Positions 23,042 to 34,248 of a stretch of DNA of 64,000 bases are shown here, one piece after another; positions within the stretch are counted from its first letter, which is position 1, and the number at the start of each line of letters is the position of its first letter. The notes under the pieces are model-generated. The model ran no database searches. It saw nothing but the letters and a program-made list of their open reading frames with translations, and was not told where the DNA came from. Source of the stretch: Erpobdella octoculata (taxonomy: Eukaryota; Annelida; Clitellata; Hirudinida; Erpobdellidae). The stretch covers positions 13,154,856-13,218,855 of the forward strand of contig OZ022241.1 in NCBI GenBank assembly GCA_963978895.1, written 5' to 3'. The translations under genes were made by a program, and so were the position numbers.

Positions 23042-24019
23042 TGTGAAATATGTGTCAATTGAGAATATAAGAAACTTTCGAATCAATATAGATAAAACTA
23101 AGTTTTAATATAATTTTTTACTTTAAAAAATCAAATATCGCTTTTATTAAATAAAAAATAACTGGTGGTTTATTTCTTTACAGAAAAGTTAAAACCTCTG
23201 AATCTTTGTTTTACACTTCTTAGGCCAATTTAGGGGCCTCATTTCTATTTCTTGGGGATCCAAAACTACGTCAGGGTGCCCACAGAAAAATCAGAAGGCG
23301 AATACCCTCTCTGCTCCTTTCAAACTGACGTCCCAGAAGTTACAGCTTTTATTCATATTGCAAATGATTACTATTTTAAGAACTTGTTGAGCCGTCTAAA
23401 CTTATTTAGAAAAAGGTAGTTTTCATTTCCAACTTTTTTGCTGTAGCTGCTGGTGAAAGTCTAAATGTTTTTTGAGATATTATTTGAATTATATTTTGTA
23501 TTGAATTGGTTTGAAAAAGGACCAAAATTCTTATATATCTGCCAATTATCAGAATGATTGATGGTCGAAGGGTGAATTTAGTAAAAATAAAGCTTCAGGA
23601 TACAGAAACAAGAACTTTAAGCTAAAATTGCAATTTTTTTTTGTTGAAAACTCTAAAAGGCGCCCGGGCCCCCTAGATCTGCCAATGTCTGCTACGTTCT
23701 GTTCATATGACAACGACAATAAAAAACAACTTCTTCTTCCTAGTGTCTCATGCTTTGAAAATTTGCATATTTGTACTTGAATAGTTTGGGAAGTCATCTG
23801 AAGTTTATTCATTCAAATCGAATCGTTTGTTGGCTGCGTGTTTTTTCTCTAATTTTCAATGAGGATGTAGTAGAGAGAATGAGAAATCTATATGTATATT
23901 AATATATAATATATAATTAATATATAATCCAAATAAAGCACTATATCGTGTGTAGGTAGAAAATAGTCGTAAACGATGTAATATATATATATATATATAT
24001 TATATGTATTATATATTAT

Positions 24020-24071
<52 letters not shown>

Positions 24072-24383
24072 GCGCCCGCAGGAATTTTTGCAGGGGAGCA
24101 AGCTTCTATTTAACAAAGACTTTATTAATGTTGTGTAAGGACAATATACTTCAAGTTTTAGTAAAACAACATTAACCAAACGGTTATTTATAAAACCCAG
24201 TTATGTAAATTACTCGTTAAGCTCTATAAAATCAATTTGTTTAAATTTATGTTTATGTTTCATAGAAACCACCTCAGTTCAGGGGCGCAGCCAGAATTTT
24301 TTCGGGGGGCCTGGGGGAAAAACTGTTAAGTAAGGAGTTTTCTGAAAAGTTTACGACCCACAAAAGTCAAGACTAAAAAGACA
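23042..24383. other. Intergenic DNA with degraded repeats and a TA tract
   Basis: No gene seen. A TA-rich tract spans 23978-24069. GC-rich repeat ends lie at 24068-24112 (GGGCGCCCGCAGGAATTTTT) and 24281-24330 (GGGGCGCAGCCAGAATTTTT). Confidence 0.65.
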
Positions 24384-24388
24384 GTATA

Positions 24389-24580
24389 TGTTGAATATAG
24401 TTTTTGTTTTGCTTATAAATCGAACAGTTTATTTTATCTATTATTAATTGACCATTGTTCTTTTTATTCTATGTACTTCCGTCTTCCTTCCTTCTTTGTT
24501 GTTTCTCGAGTCGACATGTTGCTTTTAGTTGTGTACAATAAATTCGGGTTTTACTCTTAAATAAAGTATAAAACACAATA
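24389..24580 (+). repeat. Copia 5' LTR
   Basis: 192 bases, TGTTGAATATAG to AACACAATA, preceded by the target duplicate GTATA (24384-24388). A TATAAA-like step lies at 24413-24418 and an AATAAA at about 24537. The primer-binding site follows at once: GGTTATGGGCCCAGT (24581-24595) is complementary to the anticodon stem-loop of initiator tRNA-Met, the internal half-tRNA primer known for Drosophila copia. Confidence 0.95.
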
Positions 24581-24719
24581 GGTTATGGGCCCAGTCAGCT
24601 ACTAACTGTGTAACTCGAATTTATTAGAAGTTTACGATCGAAATTTTTCGTAATTTAGAGCAGCGAAGTAATCACGTTTTCTTTTGAATCGCTGACACCT
24701 GTTGACAGTTGTTTGAATA

Positions 24720-27700
24720 ATGGATTTCACGAGAATTCAAATCAAGCCGCTAGAAGGCAAGTCAAATTGGTTGAACTGGAAAGGTAGAGTTTCGATCCTA
24801 CTGCGCGGCACACCAGATGTCATGGACGTTGTAGAAGGGAGACTTAAAAAACCAGACGAACCGAGGGATGATTCAACAGAAGCCGAGGTAACTGCATATC
24901 AAACCGCCTACAGCAAGTTTTTGAAAGCTGACTGCAGTGCAATGGTGATTCTATCAACCAACATGTCAGAAGAATCTTATGAAAAGGTTCGTTCCCATGC
25001 ATGTGCAAGAGAAGTTTGGTTGGAATTACATAGGCTGTTTGATGGAATAAATGAAGACAGAGCCTATGATCTCTGTATGCAGTTCTTTGGTTACAAGATG
25101 TGTCAAGGTGATGAAGCTGCTACTCATGTTGGTAAGCTAAAGAATATCTGGAAGGAACTAAAGGTCGAACTTGATAAAGAAGAAAACAAAGATCTACTGC
25201 TCATGTGCCGTATAATTGAAACATTGTCAAGTGAGTATTTCTCATTTTCTTCGAGTTGGAGAATGTTGAGCAAAGCCGAACGGACTGTTGATAATCTCAC
25301 GAATCAGTTATGTAGTTACGAAAGAGCTCTGGCTGGCAAAACTGAACCCGTTCAACAGGAAGCATTGTTCGCTAAGTCAACATACCCGAAGTCGGCACAG
25401 AAACAGAAAAGTCAAATAAAGTCTGCAAAACAAGGTACCATTATTTGTCATTACTGCAAGCAAGTAGGACATGTTGTTCGTAAATGTAGAAAATGGATTG
25501 CCGATGGCAAACCACCGAAGCCAGCAAATGATTTGAACATCAGTCAAGGTAAAGCTCCAGAGTCAGTCCATTCTGTGTCATTGTCTGCTGTGTATTCAGA
25601 TGTTCTTGCAATTGATAGTTCTACATCTGCTGATGGTTGGTATGTAGATAATGGCGCAACCAGTCATTTGACTTTTAGAAGTGACATACTGACAAACTTC
25701 AAGAAATTCTCAAATGTCCAGAGCCTACAGATAGCAGATGGAAATCACGTTGAAGCTGTTGGTGCAGGTACTGTCCACCTGAAAACAGTGATTGATAAAA
25801 AGAACATTGAAGTGAAACTTGAAAACGTGTGGTATGTTCCAAAGTTGAACAGAAATTTGTTTTCAGTATTAGCAGCTCAAGACAGGAAGAAAAACAGTAT
25901 TTTCATGTCTACACAAGAAAGATGTTACTTCAAGGTCGACAATGTGAAAGTTCTTGTTGGTGCTCGAGAAAGAAATGGTGGTTTGTTCAGGCTGATTGCA
26001 GATACAGTTGTTCCATCTAAGTTACAAGAAGCAAATATTGTAAAGGACGAAAATTTGATTCAGTTGTATCACGAAAGGCTTGCTCATCAAAACAAAAGAC
26101 ATGTGAAGTCAATTTTAAAACAAGAATTCAACATAGATGTCAGTCTTGATGGTGAAGTTTGTGAAGGATGTGTCTTCGGAAAAGCACATCGCCTGAAGTT
26201 TGGAACCAGAGTTCGAGCAACAAAACCAGGCGAAAGAATACACACTGATGTTTGTGGTCCATTTTGTAATTCATTCTCAAATTATCGCTATTTTGTCCTG
26301 TTTAAAGATGACTACAGTGGCTTCCGTTTTGTCTACTTCATGAAAGAAAAGTCTGAAGTGTCAGAGAAATTGACGTGGATGCTTGCTGAGTGCCAAACAG
26401 CTGGACATACAGTGATGGAGTTGCTGAGTGACAATGGTGGTGAATTTGACAATGCTGATGTGAAGAAAATTTTGAACAAACATGGTATCCGACAACGTCT
26501 GATAATGCCATACACACCTCAACAAAATGGATGCAGTGAAAGAGAGAATCGCACCTTAGTAGAAGCCGCCAGGGCCATGAGATTAGCTCATGCAGAATTA
26601 CCTCAAGCTTTATGGGCACAATTGATTCAGACCGCTGGGTACATCTTGAATCGAACTGCACCTACTTGTGTCAAAGGAAAATCACCATATGAACTGTGGT
26701 ACAATAGAAAACCAAAAATCACACATTTGCGAATTATTGGTTGTACTGCATATGTTCATGTTCCTGATCAACGAAGAAAAAAGATGGACACTAAAGCTGA
26801 GAAGGGTATATTAGTTGGCTATGAAGGCGATGATGGCTATAGAGTTTTTCTCCAGCCAGGAAATAGAACAGTTCGTTCAAGAGATGTTGTTTTTGATGAG
26901 AAAATTCTAAGAACAACAGTTCCAAATTGGCCATTGAAATCTGATCAAGATGAGTCTGATGCTGATGACGATCAGATGACTGAAAACAGTGGAGCTGTGA
27001 CTGAGGAAATACCTACCATTGCTGATGAACTGACACAGAGTGGTGCACCTGCTTCAGGCATACAGTTGCGTGACCGTGAATGCATCAAGAGGCCTGCTCG
27101 TTTCGATGACTATGTGATGATAGCAGCAGAAATGTTCAGTTCTTCAGAACCTACCAGCTTTGAGGAGGCAGTTCAAAGTGATCAGAAGAATGAATGGCAG
27201 CAAGCGATGAAAAATGAAATGCAATCGCTTTGTGAAAACCAGACGTGGCAACTTATGGATCTCCCTCCTAAGAAAAAGGCTATTCCATGCAAGTGGGTCT
27301 ACAAAGTCGAGACTAATTCAGATGGTTCCATCGAACGTTACAAAGCAAGACTTGTAATTAAAGGCTATGCTCAAAAGAAAGGAGTTGATTACGATCAGAC
27401 CTTCAGTCCAGTGGTCAGAAATACAACTGTTAGAACTCTTTTAAGCGTTGCAGCCAGTGAAAGAATGCATCTGATGCAGTTCGATGTTTCAACGGCATTC
27501 CTATATGGTGATCTGCAAGAGGAAATCTATATGGAGCAGCCCGAAGGGTTTACTGATGGTTCTGCTAGAGTGTGTAAACTGAAAAGAAGTTTGTACGGAC
27601 TCAAGCAGGCTCCCAGATGTTGGAACACGCGGTTTGGCAATTTTTTAAAGAAGATCGGATTTAAACAAAGTGATGCTGATCCTTGTCTGTTTATAGTGGA

Positions 27701-28670
27701 AAGAAATATGAAAAAATTGTTTCTTGCTTTATATGTTGATGATGGCATTGTTATGGCTACAGATAAACAAGAACTCTCAGAATTTGCAGAGAGGTTAAAA
27801 TCAGAGTTTAAAATTATAACAAAGCCAGCAAAATATTTCCTGGGAGTAGAAATCAATCAGAAATCTGATGGCTCCATAAAGATCAGTCAAGCTGCCTATA
27901 CGAGAAAAGTTCTTGATCAGTTTGGTATGAGTAATTGTCGGCCATGTGTTACTCCAATCATCTCATCTGAGAAGGCAGAGTTTGATGATAATAATGAACC
28001 AGTCAAATTTCCTTACAGGTCAGTTGTGGGGGCACTCATGTATTTAATGACGGGTACCAGACCCGATATTGCATATGCTGTTAGTGTTGCTTCCAGGAAT
28101 TTGGAAAATCCTCTTCATAGTGATGTAGTCCAAGTAAAAAGGATTCTGCGATATCTTAAGGGTACCGAAGATACAGGAATTGTCTACAGACCTCAACAGA
28201 ATAAAAACACACTCCTGTGTTATAGTGATGCTGATCATGCAGGTGACCATACCACAGGCAGGTCTACGACTGGTGTGGTTTGTATCTATGCTGAAGGAGC
28301 AATAAGCTGGTTGAGTCAACGACAGACATCAGTTTCTATCTCAACCACAGAAGCAGAGGTAGTAGCGGCTAGTGAGGCTACACGTGAGGTTGTTTGGTTA
28401 AAACGTCTGCTGAACGACATTGTTGGATTTGATGATATTCCAGTCATACAAATTGACAATGAAGCTGCTATTCGTTTGGCTCAGAACCCAGAACATCACC
28501 GACGTACCAAACACATACAGACTCGTCATTTCTTCATCAGAGAAAAGGTTGCAGACGGTGAAGTTGGTGTCAAGAGTGTCACAACAGAACTTCAAGTGGC
28601 AGATGCACTAACGAAAGCTCTACAAGGACCAAGGCTAAATCAACTGATGATCCACATGGGACTCGGTTAA
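24720..28670 (+). CDS. Copia (Ty1/copia) Gag-Pol polyprotein, intact
   Basis: One open frame of 1316 residues. Order: Gag; zinc knuckle C243-C246-H251-C256; protease around D310 (DNGAT, where most relatives have DSG or DTG); integrase zinc-binding region at about 445-490 and catalytic core with TDVCGPF (about 509), DNGGEFD (about 571) and the C-terminal acidic residue; reverse transcriptase with YVDD at about 1005; and RNase H (SDADHAG at about 1167, TEAEVVAASEA). The order protease, integrase, RT, RNase H defines Ty1/copia. No stop or frameshift is present and the LTRs differ at one base, so the element looks young and possibly active. No gag-pol frameshift site is needed. It drives its own reverse transcription and integration; products act in cytoplasmic particles, then the nucleus. 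Confidence 0.97.
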   Translation: MDFTRIQIKPLEGKSNWLNWKGRVSILLRGTPDVMDVVEGRLKKPDEPRDDSTEAEVTAYQTAYSKFLKADCSAMVILSTNMSEESYEKVRSHACAREVWLELHRLFDGINEDRAYDLCMQFFGYKMCQGDEAATHVGKLKNIWKELKVELDKEENKDLLLMCRIIETLSSEYFSFSSSWRMLSKAERTVDNLTNQLCSYERALAGKTEPVQQEALFAKSTYPKSAQKQKSQIKSAKQGTIICHYCKQVGHVVRKCRKWIADGKPPKPANDLNISQGKAPESVHSVSLSAVYSDVLAIDSSTSADGWYVDNGATSHLTFRSDILTNFKKFSNVQSLQIADGNHVEAVGAGTVHLKTVIDKKNIEVKLENVWYVPKLNRNLFSVLAAQDRKKNSIFMSTQERCYFKVDNVKVLVGARERNGGLFRLIADTVVPSKLQEANIVKDENLIQLYHERLAHQNKRHVKSILKQEFNIDVSLDGEVCEGCVFGKAHRLKFGTRVRATKPGERIHTDVCGPFCNSFSNYRYFVLFKDDYSGFRFVYFMKEKSEVSEKLTWMLAECQTAGHTVMELLSDNGGEFDNADVKKILNKHGIRQRLIMPYTPQQNGCSERENRTLVEAARAMRLAHAELPQALWAQLIQTAGYILNRTAPTCVKGKSPYELWYNRKPKITHLRIIGCTAYVHVPDQRRKKMDTKAEKGILVGYEGDDGYRVFLQPGNRTVRSRDVVFDEKILRTTVPNWPLKSDQDESDADDDQMTENSGAVTEEIPTIADELTQSGAPASGIQLRDRECIKRPARFDDYVMIAAEMFSSSEPTSFEEAVQSDQKNEWQQAMKNEMQSLCENQTWQLMDLPPKKKAIPCKWVYKVETNSDGSIERYKARLVIKGYAQKKGVDYDQTFSPVVRNTTVRTLLSVAASERMHLMQFDVSTAFLYGDLQEEIYMEQPEGFTDGSARVCKLKRSLYGLKQAPRCWNTRFGNFLKKIGFKQSDADPCLFIVERNMKKLFLALYVDDGIVMATDKQELSEFAERLKSEFKIITKPAKYFLGVEINQKSDGSIKISQAAYTRKVLDQFGMSNCRPCVTPIISSEKAEFDDNNEPVKFPYRSVVGALMYLMTGTRPDIAYAVSVASRNLENPLHSDVVQVKRILRYLKGTEDTGIVYRPQQNKNTLLCYSDADHAGDHTTGRSTTGVVCIYAEGAISWLSQRQTSVSISTTEAEVVAASEATREVVWLKRLLNDIVGFDDIPVIQIDNEAAIRLAQNPEHHRRTKHIQTRHFFIREKVADGEVGVKSVTTELQVADALTKALQGPRLNQLMIHMGLG

Positions 28671-28754
28671 CTTTTCCTGGGAAATCAAGTAGTTTACTAA
28701 GAATGAAATTGGTCAGACTGATAACTGTTACGATTTATGCTCAAAATGAGAAGG

Positions 28755-28946
28755 TGTTGAATATAGTTTTTGTTTTGCTTATAAATCGAACAGTTTATTT
28801 TATCTATTATTAATTGACCATTGTTCTTTTTATTCTATGTACTTCCGTCTTCCTTCCTTCTTTGTTGTTTCTCGAGTCGACATCTTGCTTTTAGTTGTGT
28901 ACAATAAATTCGGGTTTTACTCTTAAATAAAGTATAAAACACAATA
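28755..28946 (+). repeat. Copia 3' LTR
   Basis: 192 bases, identical to the 5' LTR except one G-to-C change in the phrase GTCGACATSTTGC. A polypurine tract (AAAATGAGAAGG, 28743-28754) precedes it and the target duplicate GTATA follows (28947-28951). Confidence 0.95.
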
Positions 28947-29014
28947 GTATAAGCAACAAATAGTAATATAAAACTATAAGAAATTTAATTTGAACCAATT
29001 TATTATAATAACAA

Positions 29015-29200
29015 ATTAAGTCGCCTTTTTTGCGAAAAATGTCAATGACGGCTTCTTCGTTCAGCCTTGCCTAGTCCATTGTGGTGCGTAGATTTGATTT
29101 AAGTCTGCTCATAGTTGAGAAGTATAACTCGGCTGTCGCGGAAGAGGGGCAACGTGATGAAGAGTTTCAGCAGCGTATTTATCTGGGGGTAAATGGATTC
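29015..29200 (-). pseudogene. hAT transposase C-terminal dimerisation domain, broken
   Basis: Minus-strand pieces in two frames together resemble the conserved hAT dimerisation region: YPQINTLLKLFITLPL in one frame, then SATAELYFSTM and RLKSNLRTTM in the next, with an in-frame stop (TAG) before ARLNEEAVIDIF. It has one frameshift and one stop, so it is dead. It lies between the Copia and Gypsy insertions; the Gypsy element may have cut it off from any upstream part. Confidence 0.6.
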
Positions 29201-29718
29201 CTCACAATGTTGCCGCTCTGCCACTGGGACATTCGGTTATTTGGTTTTCCAGCGCACGTATTTGCCACGCACAGCATATTTGTGACCAAGGTCGCAGGCG
29301 TAATATTTTAGTGTCTCCTCTAAGCGAAGAAAAGATCCTTGGTCAAGAAGCCTTGGAAGGAGACGCTGAATCTGAATTTGCATGTCAGCTTTATTTCAGA
29401 CACGGGCGTGAAATACCTCCCCCCCTTAAAGTCGCTAACGAATCTCTTCGTTGATGGCTCAGTGCTTCTGTCTTCAACCTGATCTTGTTGATTGAATGTT
29501 CTTCCCTCTAGCGACTGGTTCTCCTAAGTTCGTCTTTTTCTTTCTTTTTGGGAACCTTGGGAACCTGTAAAATCTGTGCTCCATCCCACTTTGTGCAGAT
29601 TTCTCGACCGGTTTCAATGACTCACTAATGCTCCATCAACATCTTTTAACCACCATGGCCTACGAAACTGAATGGAGGTACAATTTTTTTTCAGATAGAT
29701 TTTGCAGAAGCATCCTAC

Positions 29719-29901
29719 TGTTTCAATACTGGTATATACTTTAAACTAGCGTAAAACAGAATAAGGATATAAACGTCATTTATTAAAAACCATACGTTCA
29801 CTCGGTCAAACTCCACGTCAGCAACAACAGCAAGCAAAGACACACCACAGCCTAGATATAATACAACAGCGTGCCTACAATATAAACCACATATTGTAAC
29901 A
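29719..29901 (-). repeat. Gypsy LTR (3' LTR in element orientation)
   Basis: 183 bases, identical to 34249-34431. The target duplicate CCTAC lies outside (29714-29718). A polypurine tract AGAAGGAAGGA on the minus strand (29902-29912) sits just inside it. Confidence 0.95.
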
Positions 29902-30054
29902 TCCTTCCTTCTAAATAAACAGAGCTAACAAAAATGAAATAATTGAGTGTTATAAATGTTCTCAGCCATACTAAAGATGTGCTTAAAACAATAGAGAGTA
30001 CGCTTCAAAACTTAAACAAAAAACATGAACAGGTTGTTCGATAAAGTGTCACAG

Positions 30055-33000
30055 TTAGTTCTGGTAGCGAGTCGGCGGTTTCACATTGCGCCCTGAACGT
30101 GTCACATACGGTCTGTCAGCTGCTACAACCTTTTCAATGTTAGAACTGTTCGATGGAGTGTCACGTTCATCTCGACTGGCTGCATTATGTTGTGTGTTGG
30201 CTGACGGAACGTCGTCGTCGCTTTGATGGATTGCCGTTGCCGGTGGAGTGTCATGTCCATGTTGTGTGTTGGCCGGTGGAACGTCGTCGTCGTCGTTCAA
30301 GTGGACCGTTGCTGGCTGTTCGACAGTTTTGTTGAGATGTGCGCGATTACGTCGGTATCTCGCTCCATCAGCTGTTTGAACATCATAGGAACGTTCGTCT
30401 AGACGTTGTTTCACGACGGCTTTCTTCCATACATGGTCACCTATGTTGAAAGGTTTCATTCTCACACAATCTCCCTCGTTGAGAGCTGGAAGGTCTTTGG
30501 CATGCTTGTTATAGTACTCCTCCTGTCTTGTCTGGTTGGCTTTTTGCCCGCGTTTGACCTGTGCTTGGTCAACGGACTGTGGTAGAAGAAGTTGTTTGGT
30601 CATTGGAAGAGTGGATCTCGTTCTTCTGCTCATCAGTAACTGAACTGGACTGCTGCCAATGCCCTGTAGTGGAGTGTTACGAACATCGAGCAGTGCTAGG
30701 TATGGATCACGACCTGCTTCTTTGGCCTTTTTTAGCGTGATCTTCGCGGATTTCACAGCTGATTCCGCCTTGCCGTTTGCTTGTGCATGGCCAGGTGATG
30801 ATGTCACGTGTTCAAAATCAAACTCTTTAGCGAATTTCGCGAATTCGTTCGCACTGTACTGTGGTCCATTATCACTCACGACCGTCTCCGGGACGCCGTA
30901 TCGAGCGAAGTGTGCTTTTAGTTTGCGGATGACAGTCGACGACGATGTATCCTCAAGTCTATCAACTTCCCAGAAGTTGGAATAGTAATCCACGGTCACA
31001 AGAAAATCATATCCGTTGCATGCGAACAAATCAGTTCCGATTTTCGCCCACGGACGATCATTTAATTCATGGGGCATCAATGTTTCTTTTTGCTGTGCGA
31101 TCTGGTGACTACAACAAATTTCACACTGCTGCACATGCTTGGTGATATCAGCATTCATTCCAGGCCAATACAGACACTCGCGCGCGCGGCGCAGACACGC
31201 TTCAATGCCCATATGTGAAGAATGTGTTCTATCGACCATTTCTCTCCTCAATGATGCCGGCACTATGACTCGTTCGCCACGGCACAGCAGACCGTCTTGT
31301 ACTGATATTTCATCACGTACTGAATGATATGGCATCACTCGTTGATCCAACTTTGTTTTATCTGCAGGCCATCCTCGCATCACTGTTTCCTTCAGTGCCT
31401 GCAGTGACTCATCAGTCTCTGTTGCCAGACGCAATGCGATGAGTCTTGCCTCAGAGATTGAGACAAATCCGGTCATCATGACTTGCTCTAGTTTCAAATG
31501 TTTCGCCGTCCCTGGCAGGAATGCACGTGAAAGTGTATCAGCTAGATACATAGACTTTCCTTGTGTGTATCTGATGGATATTTCGTAGCGTTGTAAGCGT
31601 AATAGCATTCCTTGCAGACGTCTTGGTGCTTTGCATAGTGGTTTTTTTACGATGCTCTCCAGAGGTTTGTGATCTGACAAAATCGTGACTTTCCGACCAT
31701 ACGTGTACTGGTTGAATTTTTCCACACTGTATACGATTGCCAGCGCTTCTTTTTCTATCTGAGCGTACCGCGTCTCGGTATCTGTCAAGGCGCGACTGGC
31801 ATATGCGATGGGTTGTCCTTCCTGAAGTAACGCTGCTCCCAAACCTCTTTCACTGGCATCACACTGAATTGTCAGTTCTTTCTTCGGATCATAATAACGC
31901 AGTATCGGAGCCGTCGCCACGAGGTTCTTGATTTCTTGAAATGCATCATCTTGCTCTTGACCCCATGACCATACTGCATCGGCTCTGGTTAGCTTCCGCA
32001 GCGGCTCCATGACGTCACTCAAACGTGGCAAAAATTTGGCGAGATAGTTGACGAATCCATTCACTCGCTGTACTTCCTCGACGCTGGTTGGCACTGGCAG
32101 TTTATTGACAGCTTCGACCTTCGCAGGGTCTGGCTTTAAGCCCTCACTTGACACCACGTGTCCCAGAAATACGATGGAGCTCTGTCTTAGCTTCAGTTTT
32201 TTAGCGTTCAACCGGATGCCTACCTGACGACATCTCTCAAGCAATCTCACTAATTTCTGATCGTGATCTTTCAGAGCTTCGGCATTCGTATCTCCGACAC
32301 CATACACGATCAAATCATCTGCAATACAGATAACACCAGGCAAATCTCCGACAGCTGCCAAAACTTTCTTTTGAAATATCTCGCTGGAGACACATGGCCC
32401 AAATGGCAAGCGTAAATAACGATACCTTCCGTACGGCGATGCGAACGTTGTCAACAAACTCGACTCCTCATCAAGTAACACGTGATGGTATCCATTTCGC
32501 AAGTCTGCACTACTGAACACTTTTGCCTTCGTCAGCTCAGGTAACACGTCATCGAGAATCGGTAACTGGAAATGTTCACGCTTCAATGCAACATTTAATG
32601 GCTTTGGGTCTAAACAAATCCTCAGTTCACCTGATTTCTTCATTGTGACTACCATGTTGCTTACCCATTCGGTAGGTCGATCAACTGGACTCAACACCCC
32701 TCTCTTAACGAGTAAATCTAGTTCAGCTTTGACACGTCCTTGTATTGATACAGGAATCCTGCGTGCCGCCGCGACATGTGGACTGACGCTCGGGTCTACC
32801 TCCAAGTGCACTGAGCCTGGTAGCGATCCTAGCTCATCAACAAACACGTCTTTGTAATGATCTATCACATCGACCGTGCTATTCACAGCAGATACACGCT
32901 TGAAATTTTCACTGTGGATTGTCAGCAACCCCATCCGCTGGCTGTCTTTGGCACCTAGTACTGGCATCAGGTTTTCTTTCACGACGATGAAATCTACAGG

Positions 33001-34179
33001 ATGTTTCATGTGATTCTTGGGATTGAAGAGGACAACCTTGCATCTACCTATAGGTTTCACCTGTGTTTGGTTCCACATCACTAGAACTGATCCTGTAGGT
33101 CGAATGCTATCTGACTTGACGGAGCGTTCGTTAATCAGGTTGACCGAGGCCCCGCTGTCAATCTGCATTTTCACGGGTCTTCCATGGACGTGCATCTCAG
33201 CATAAATGGCTTTGCTGGTGCCTACGGTATTCACATTGTCAAACGATACGCCATAGACCCTGTCTTCATCAGATCCATTGTCAGCAGCTGCATGTACATT
33301 GTGTTTCTTGCTGCATTTCACTGCAAAGTGATTTTTTCCTCTGCATATACGGCATGTCTGACCCCAGGCTGGGCAGTTATCCCTGGTCATCTGGTGTTTA
33401 CGTCCGCAGAACCTGCAGTCTCCGCCCGAGCGGCTCATAGCAGCTTCGCCCAGTCTATATGCATTGCTGGGTTTTACTTCTGTTTTCTCATTGTGATTTC
33501 TGTCACGAAAGTTCTTGTGTGTTGTTACCTTGTGCACTGTGTCTGCACTCGCCATGGTCTTCAGCCTTGTGTCGGTTGCCTCCGCTGCTCTGCAGATGTC
33601 GATACACCTGTGCAATGTCAGTTCTCGTGTCTGAAGTAGTTTTTTTCGGACGGCTGTGTCCCGAATACCGACAACGATCCTGTCGCGCAACAATGTGTCT
33701 TTCAAGCAATCACAAAAATTACATGTCTTCTCCAACGTGCGCAGCTGCGTAACGTACGTATCAATGCTCTCGTCCTGTTGTATGCACGAATTGAAAACAT
33801 AACGCTCGTATGTCTCGTTGACTTCACCGATGATGATTTCGTCAAATTTTCTAATCACCATGTCGATCGTTTGTTCTTCGTCATCAGTGAACTGAAATGC
33901 GTTGTACAGCTTAAGCGATTCTTTTCCGATACACGACAGGAACAAGGCAACTTGATAGCGATTGTCCGCCGAGTCAAGACGTGCGACGATCTGGAAGTTT
34001 TTCCACTGCTGCTTGAACAACCCCCAGTTCTCCGATCTTAATTCCGCAGGTTCCAACGCTAACGCTGATGGCGGAGATATTCCAGGTAAAAACATTGGCT
34101 GTACTGCTGCAATATTGTGGTCGGCCATTTCAGATAAAAAATGTAACGAGATAGTTGATACGGTAATATCGCTCAGCAC
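30055..34179 (-). CDS. Gypsy (Ty3/gypsy) Gag-Pol polyprotein, intact
   Basis: A 1374-residue open frame; the true start is probably Met18 (MADHNIAAVQP), since the first 17 residues look non-coding. Order: Gag; two zinc knuckles around residues 254-292 (the second a clean CX2CX4HX4C); protease with DSGAS near 341; reverse transcriptase with IADD near 620; RNase H with CDASERG near 775 and DHKPLE; integrase HHCC (HMGIEACLRRARECLYWPGM... C..C) and a catalytic core with SDNGPQY near 1100; C-terminal tail ending PPTRYQN. The order RT, RNase H, integrase defines Ty3/gypsy; the closest remembered style is the K02A2.6-like group. Gag and Pol are fused in one frame. No chromodomain or envelope is seen. 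Intact frame and identical LTRs imply a very recent insertion. Confidence 0.96.
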   Translation of the reverse strand: MLSDITVSTISLHFLSEMADHNIAAVQPMFLPGISPPSALALEPAELRSENWGLFKQQWKNFQIVARLDSADNRYQVALFLSCIGKESLKLYNAFQFTDDEEQTIDMVIRKFDEIIIGEVNETYERYVFNSCIQQDESIDTYVTQLRTLEKTCNFCDCLKDTLLRDRIVVGIRDTAVRKKLLQTRELTLHRCIDICRAAEATDTRLKTMASADTVHKVTTHKNFRDRNHNEKTEVKPSNAYRLGEAAMSRSGGDCRFCGRKHQMTRDNCPAWGQTCRICRGKNHFAVKCSKKHNVHAAADNGSDEDRVYGVSFDNVNTVGTSKAIYAEMHVHGRPVKMQIDSGASVNLINERSVKSDSIRPTGSVLVMWNQTQVKPIGRCKVVLFNPKNHMKHPVDFIVVKENLMPVLGAKDSQRMGLLTIHSENFKRVSAVNSTVDVIDHYKDVFVDELGSLPGSVHLEVDPSVSPHVAAARRIPVSIQGRVKAELDLLVKRGVLSPVDRPTEWVSNMVVTMKKSGELRICLDPKPLNVALKREHFQLPILDDVLPELTKAKVFSSADLRNGYHHVLLDEESSLLTTFASPYGRYRYLRLPFGPCVSSEIFQKKVLAAVGDLPGVICIADDLIVYGVGDTNAEALKDHDQKLVRLLERCRQVGIRLNAKKLKLRQSSIVFLGHVVSSEGLKPDPAKVEAVNKLPVPTSVEEVQRVNGFVNYLAKFLPRLSDVMEPLRKLTRADAVWSWGQEQDDAFQEIKNLVATAPILRYYDPKKELTIQCDASERGLGAALLQEGQPIAYASRALTDTETRYAQIEKEALAIVYSVEKFNQYTYGRKVTILSDHKPLESIVKKPLCKAPRRLQGMLLRLQRYEISIRYTQGKSMYLADTLSRAFLPGTAKHLKLEQVMMTGFVSISEARLIALRLATETDESLQALKETVMRGWPADKTKLDQRVMPYHSVRDEISVQDGLLCRGERVIVPASLRREMVDRTHSSHMGIEACLRRARECLYWPGMNADITKHVQQCEICCSHQIAQQKETLMPHELNDRPWAKIGTDLFACNGYDFLVTVDYYSNFWEVDRLEDTSSSTVIRKLKAHFARYGVPETVVSDNGPQYSANEFAKFAKEFDFEHVTSSPGHAQANGKAESAVKSAKITLKKAKEAGRDPYLALLDVRNTPLQGIGSSPVQLLMSRRTRSTLPMTKQLLLPQSVDQAQVKRGQKANQTRQEEYYNKHAKDLPALNEGDCVRMKPFNIGDHVWKKAVVKQRLDERSYDVQTADGARYRRNRAHLNKTVEQPATVHLNDDDDVPPANTQHGHDTPPATAIHQSDDDVPSANTQHNAASRDERDTPSNSSNIEKVVAADRPYVTRSGRNVKPPTRYQN

Positions 34180-34248
34180 GACTCAGTTAAACTTCACCGA
34201 AATCCGAGTAATCCTTGTTATAAGCGTTAGTTCAGACCGCTGCCACCA

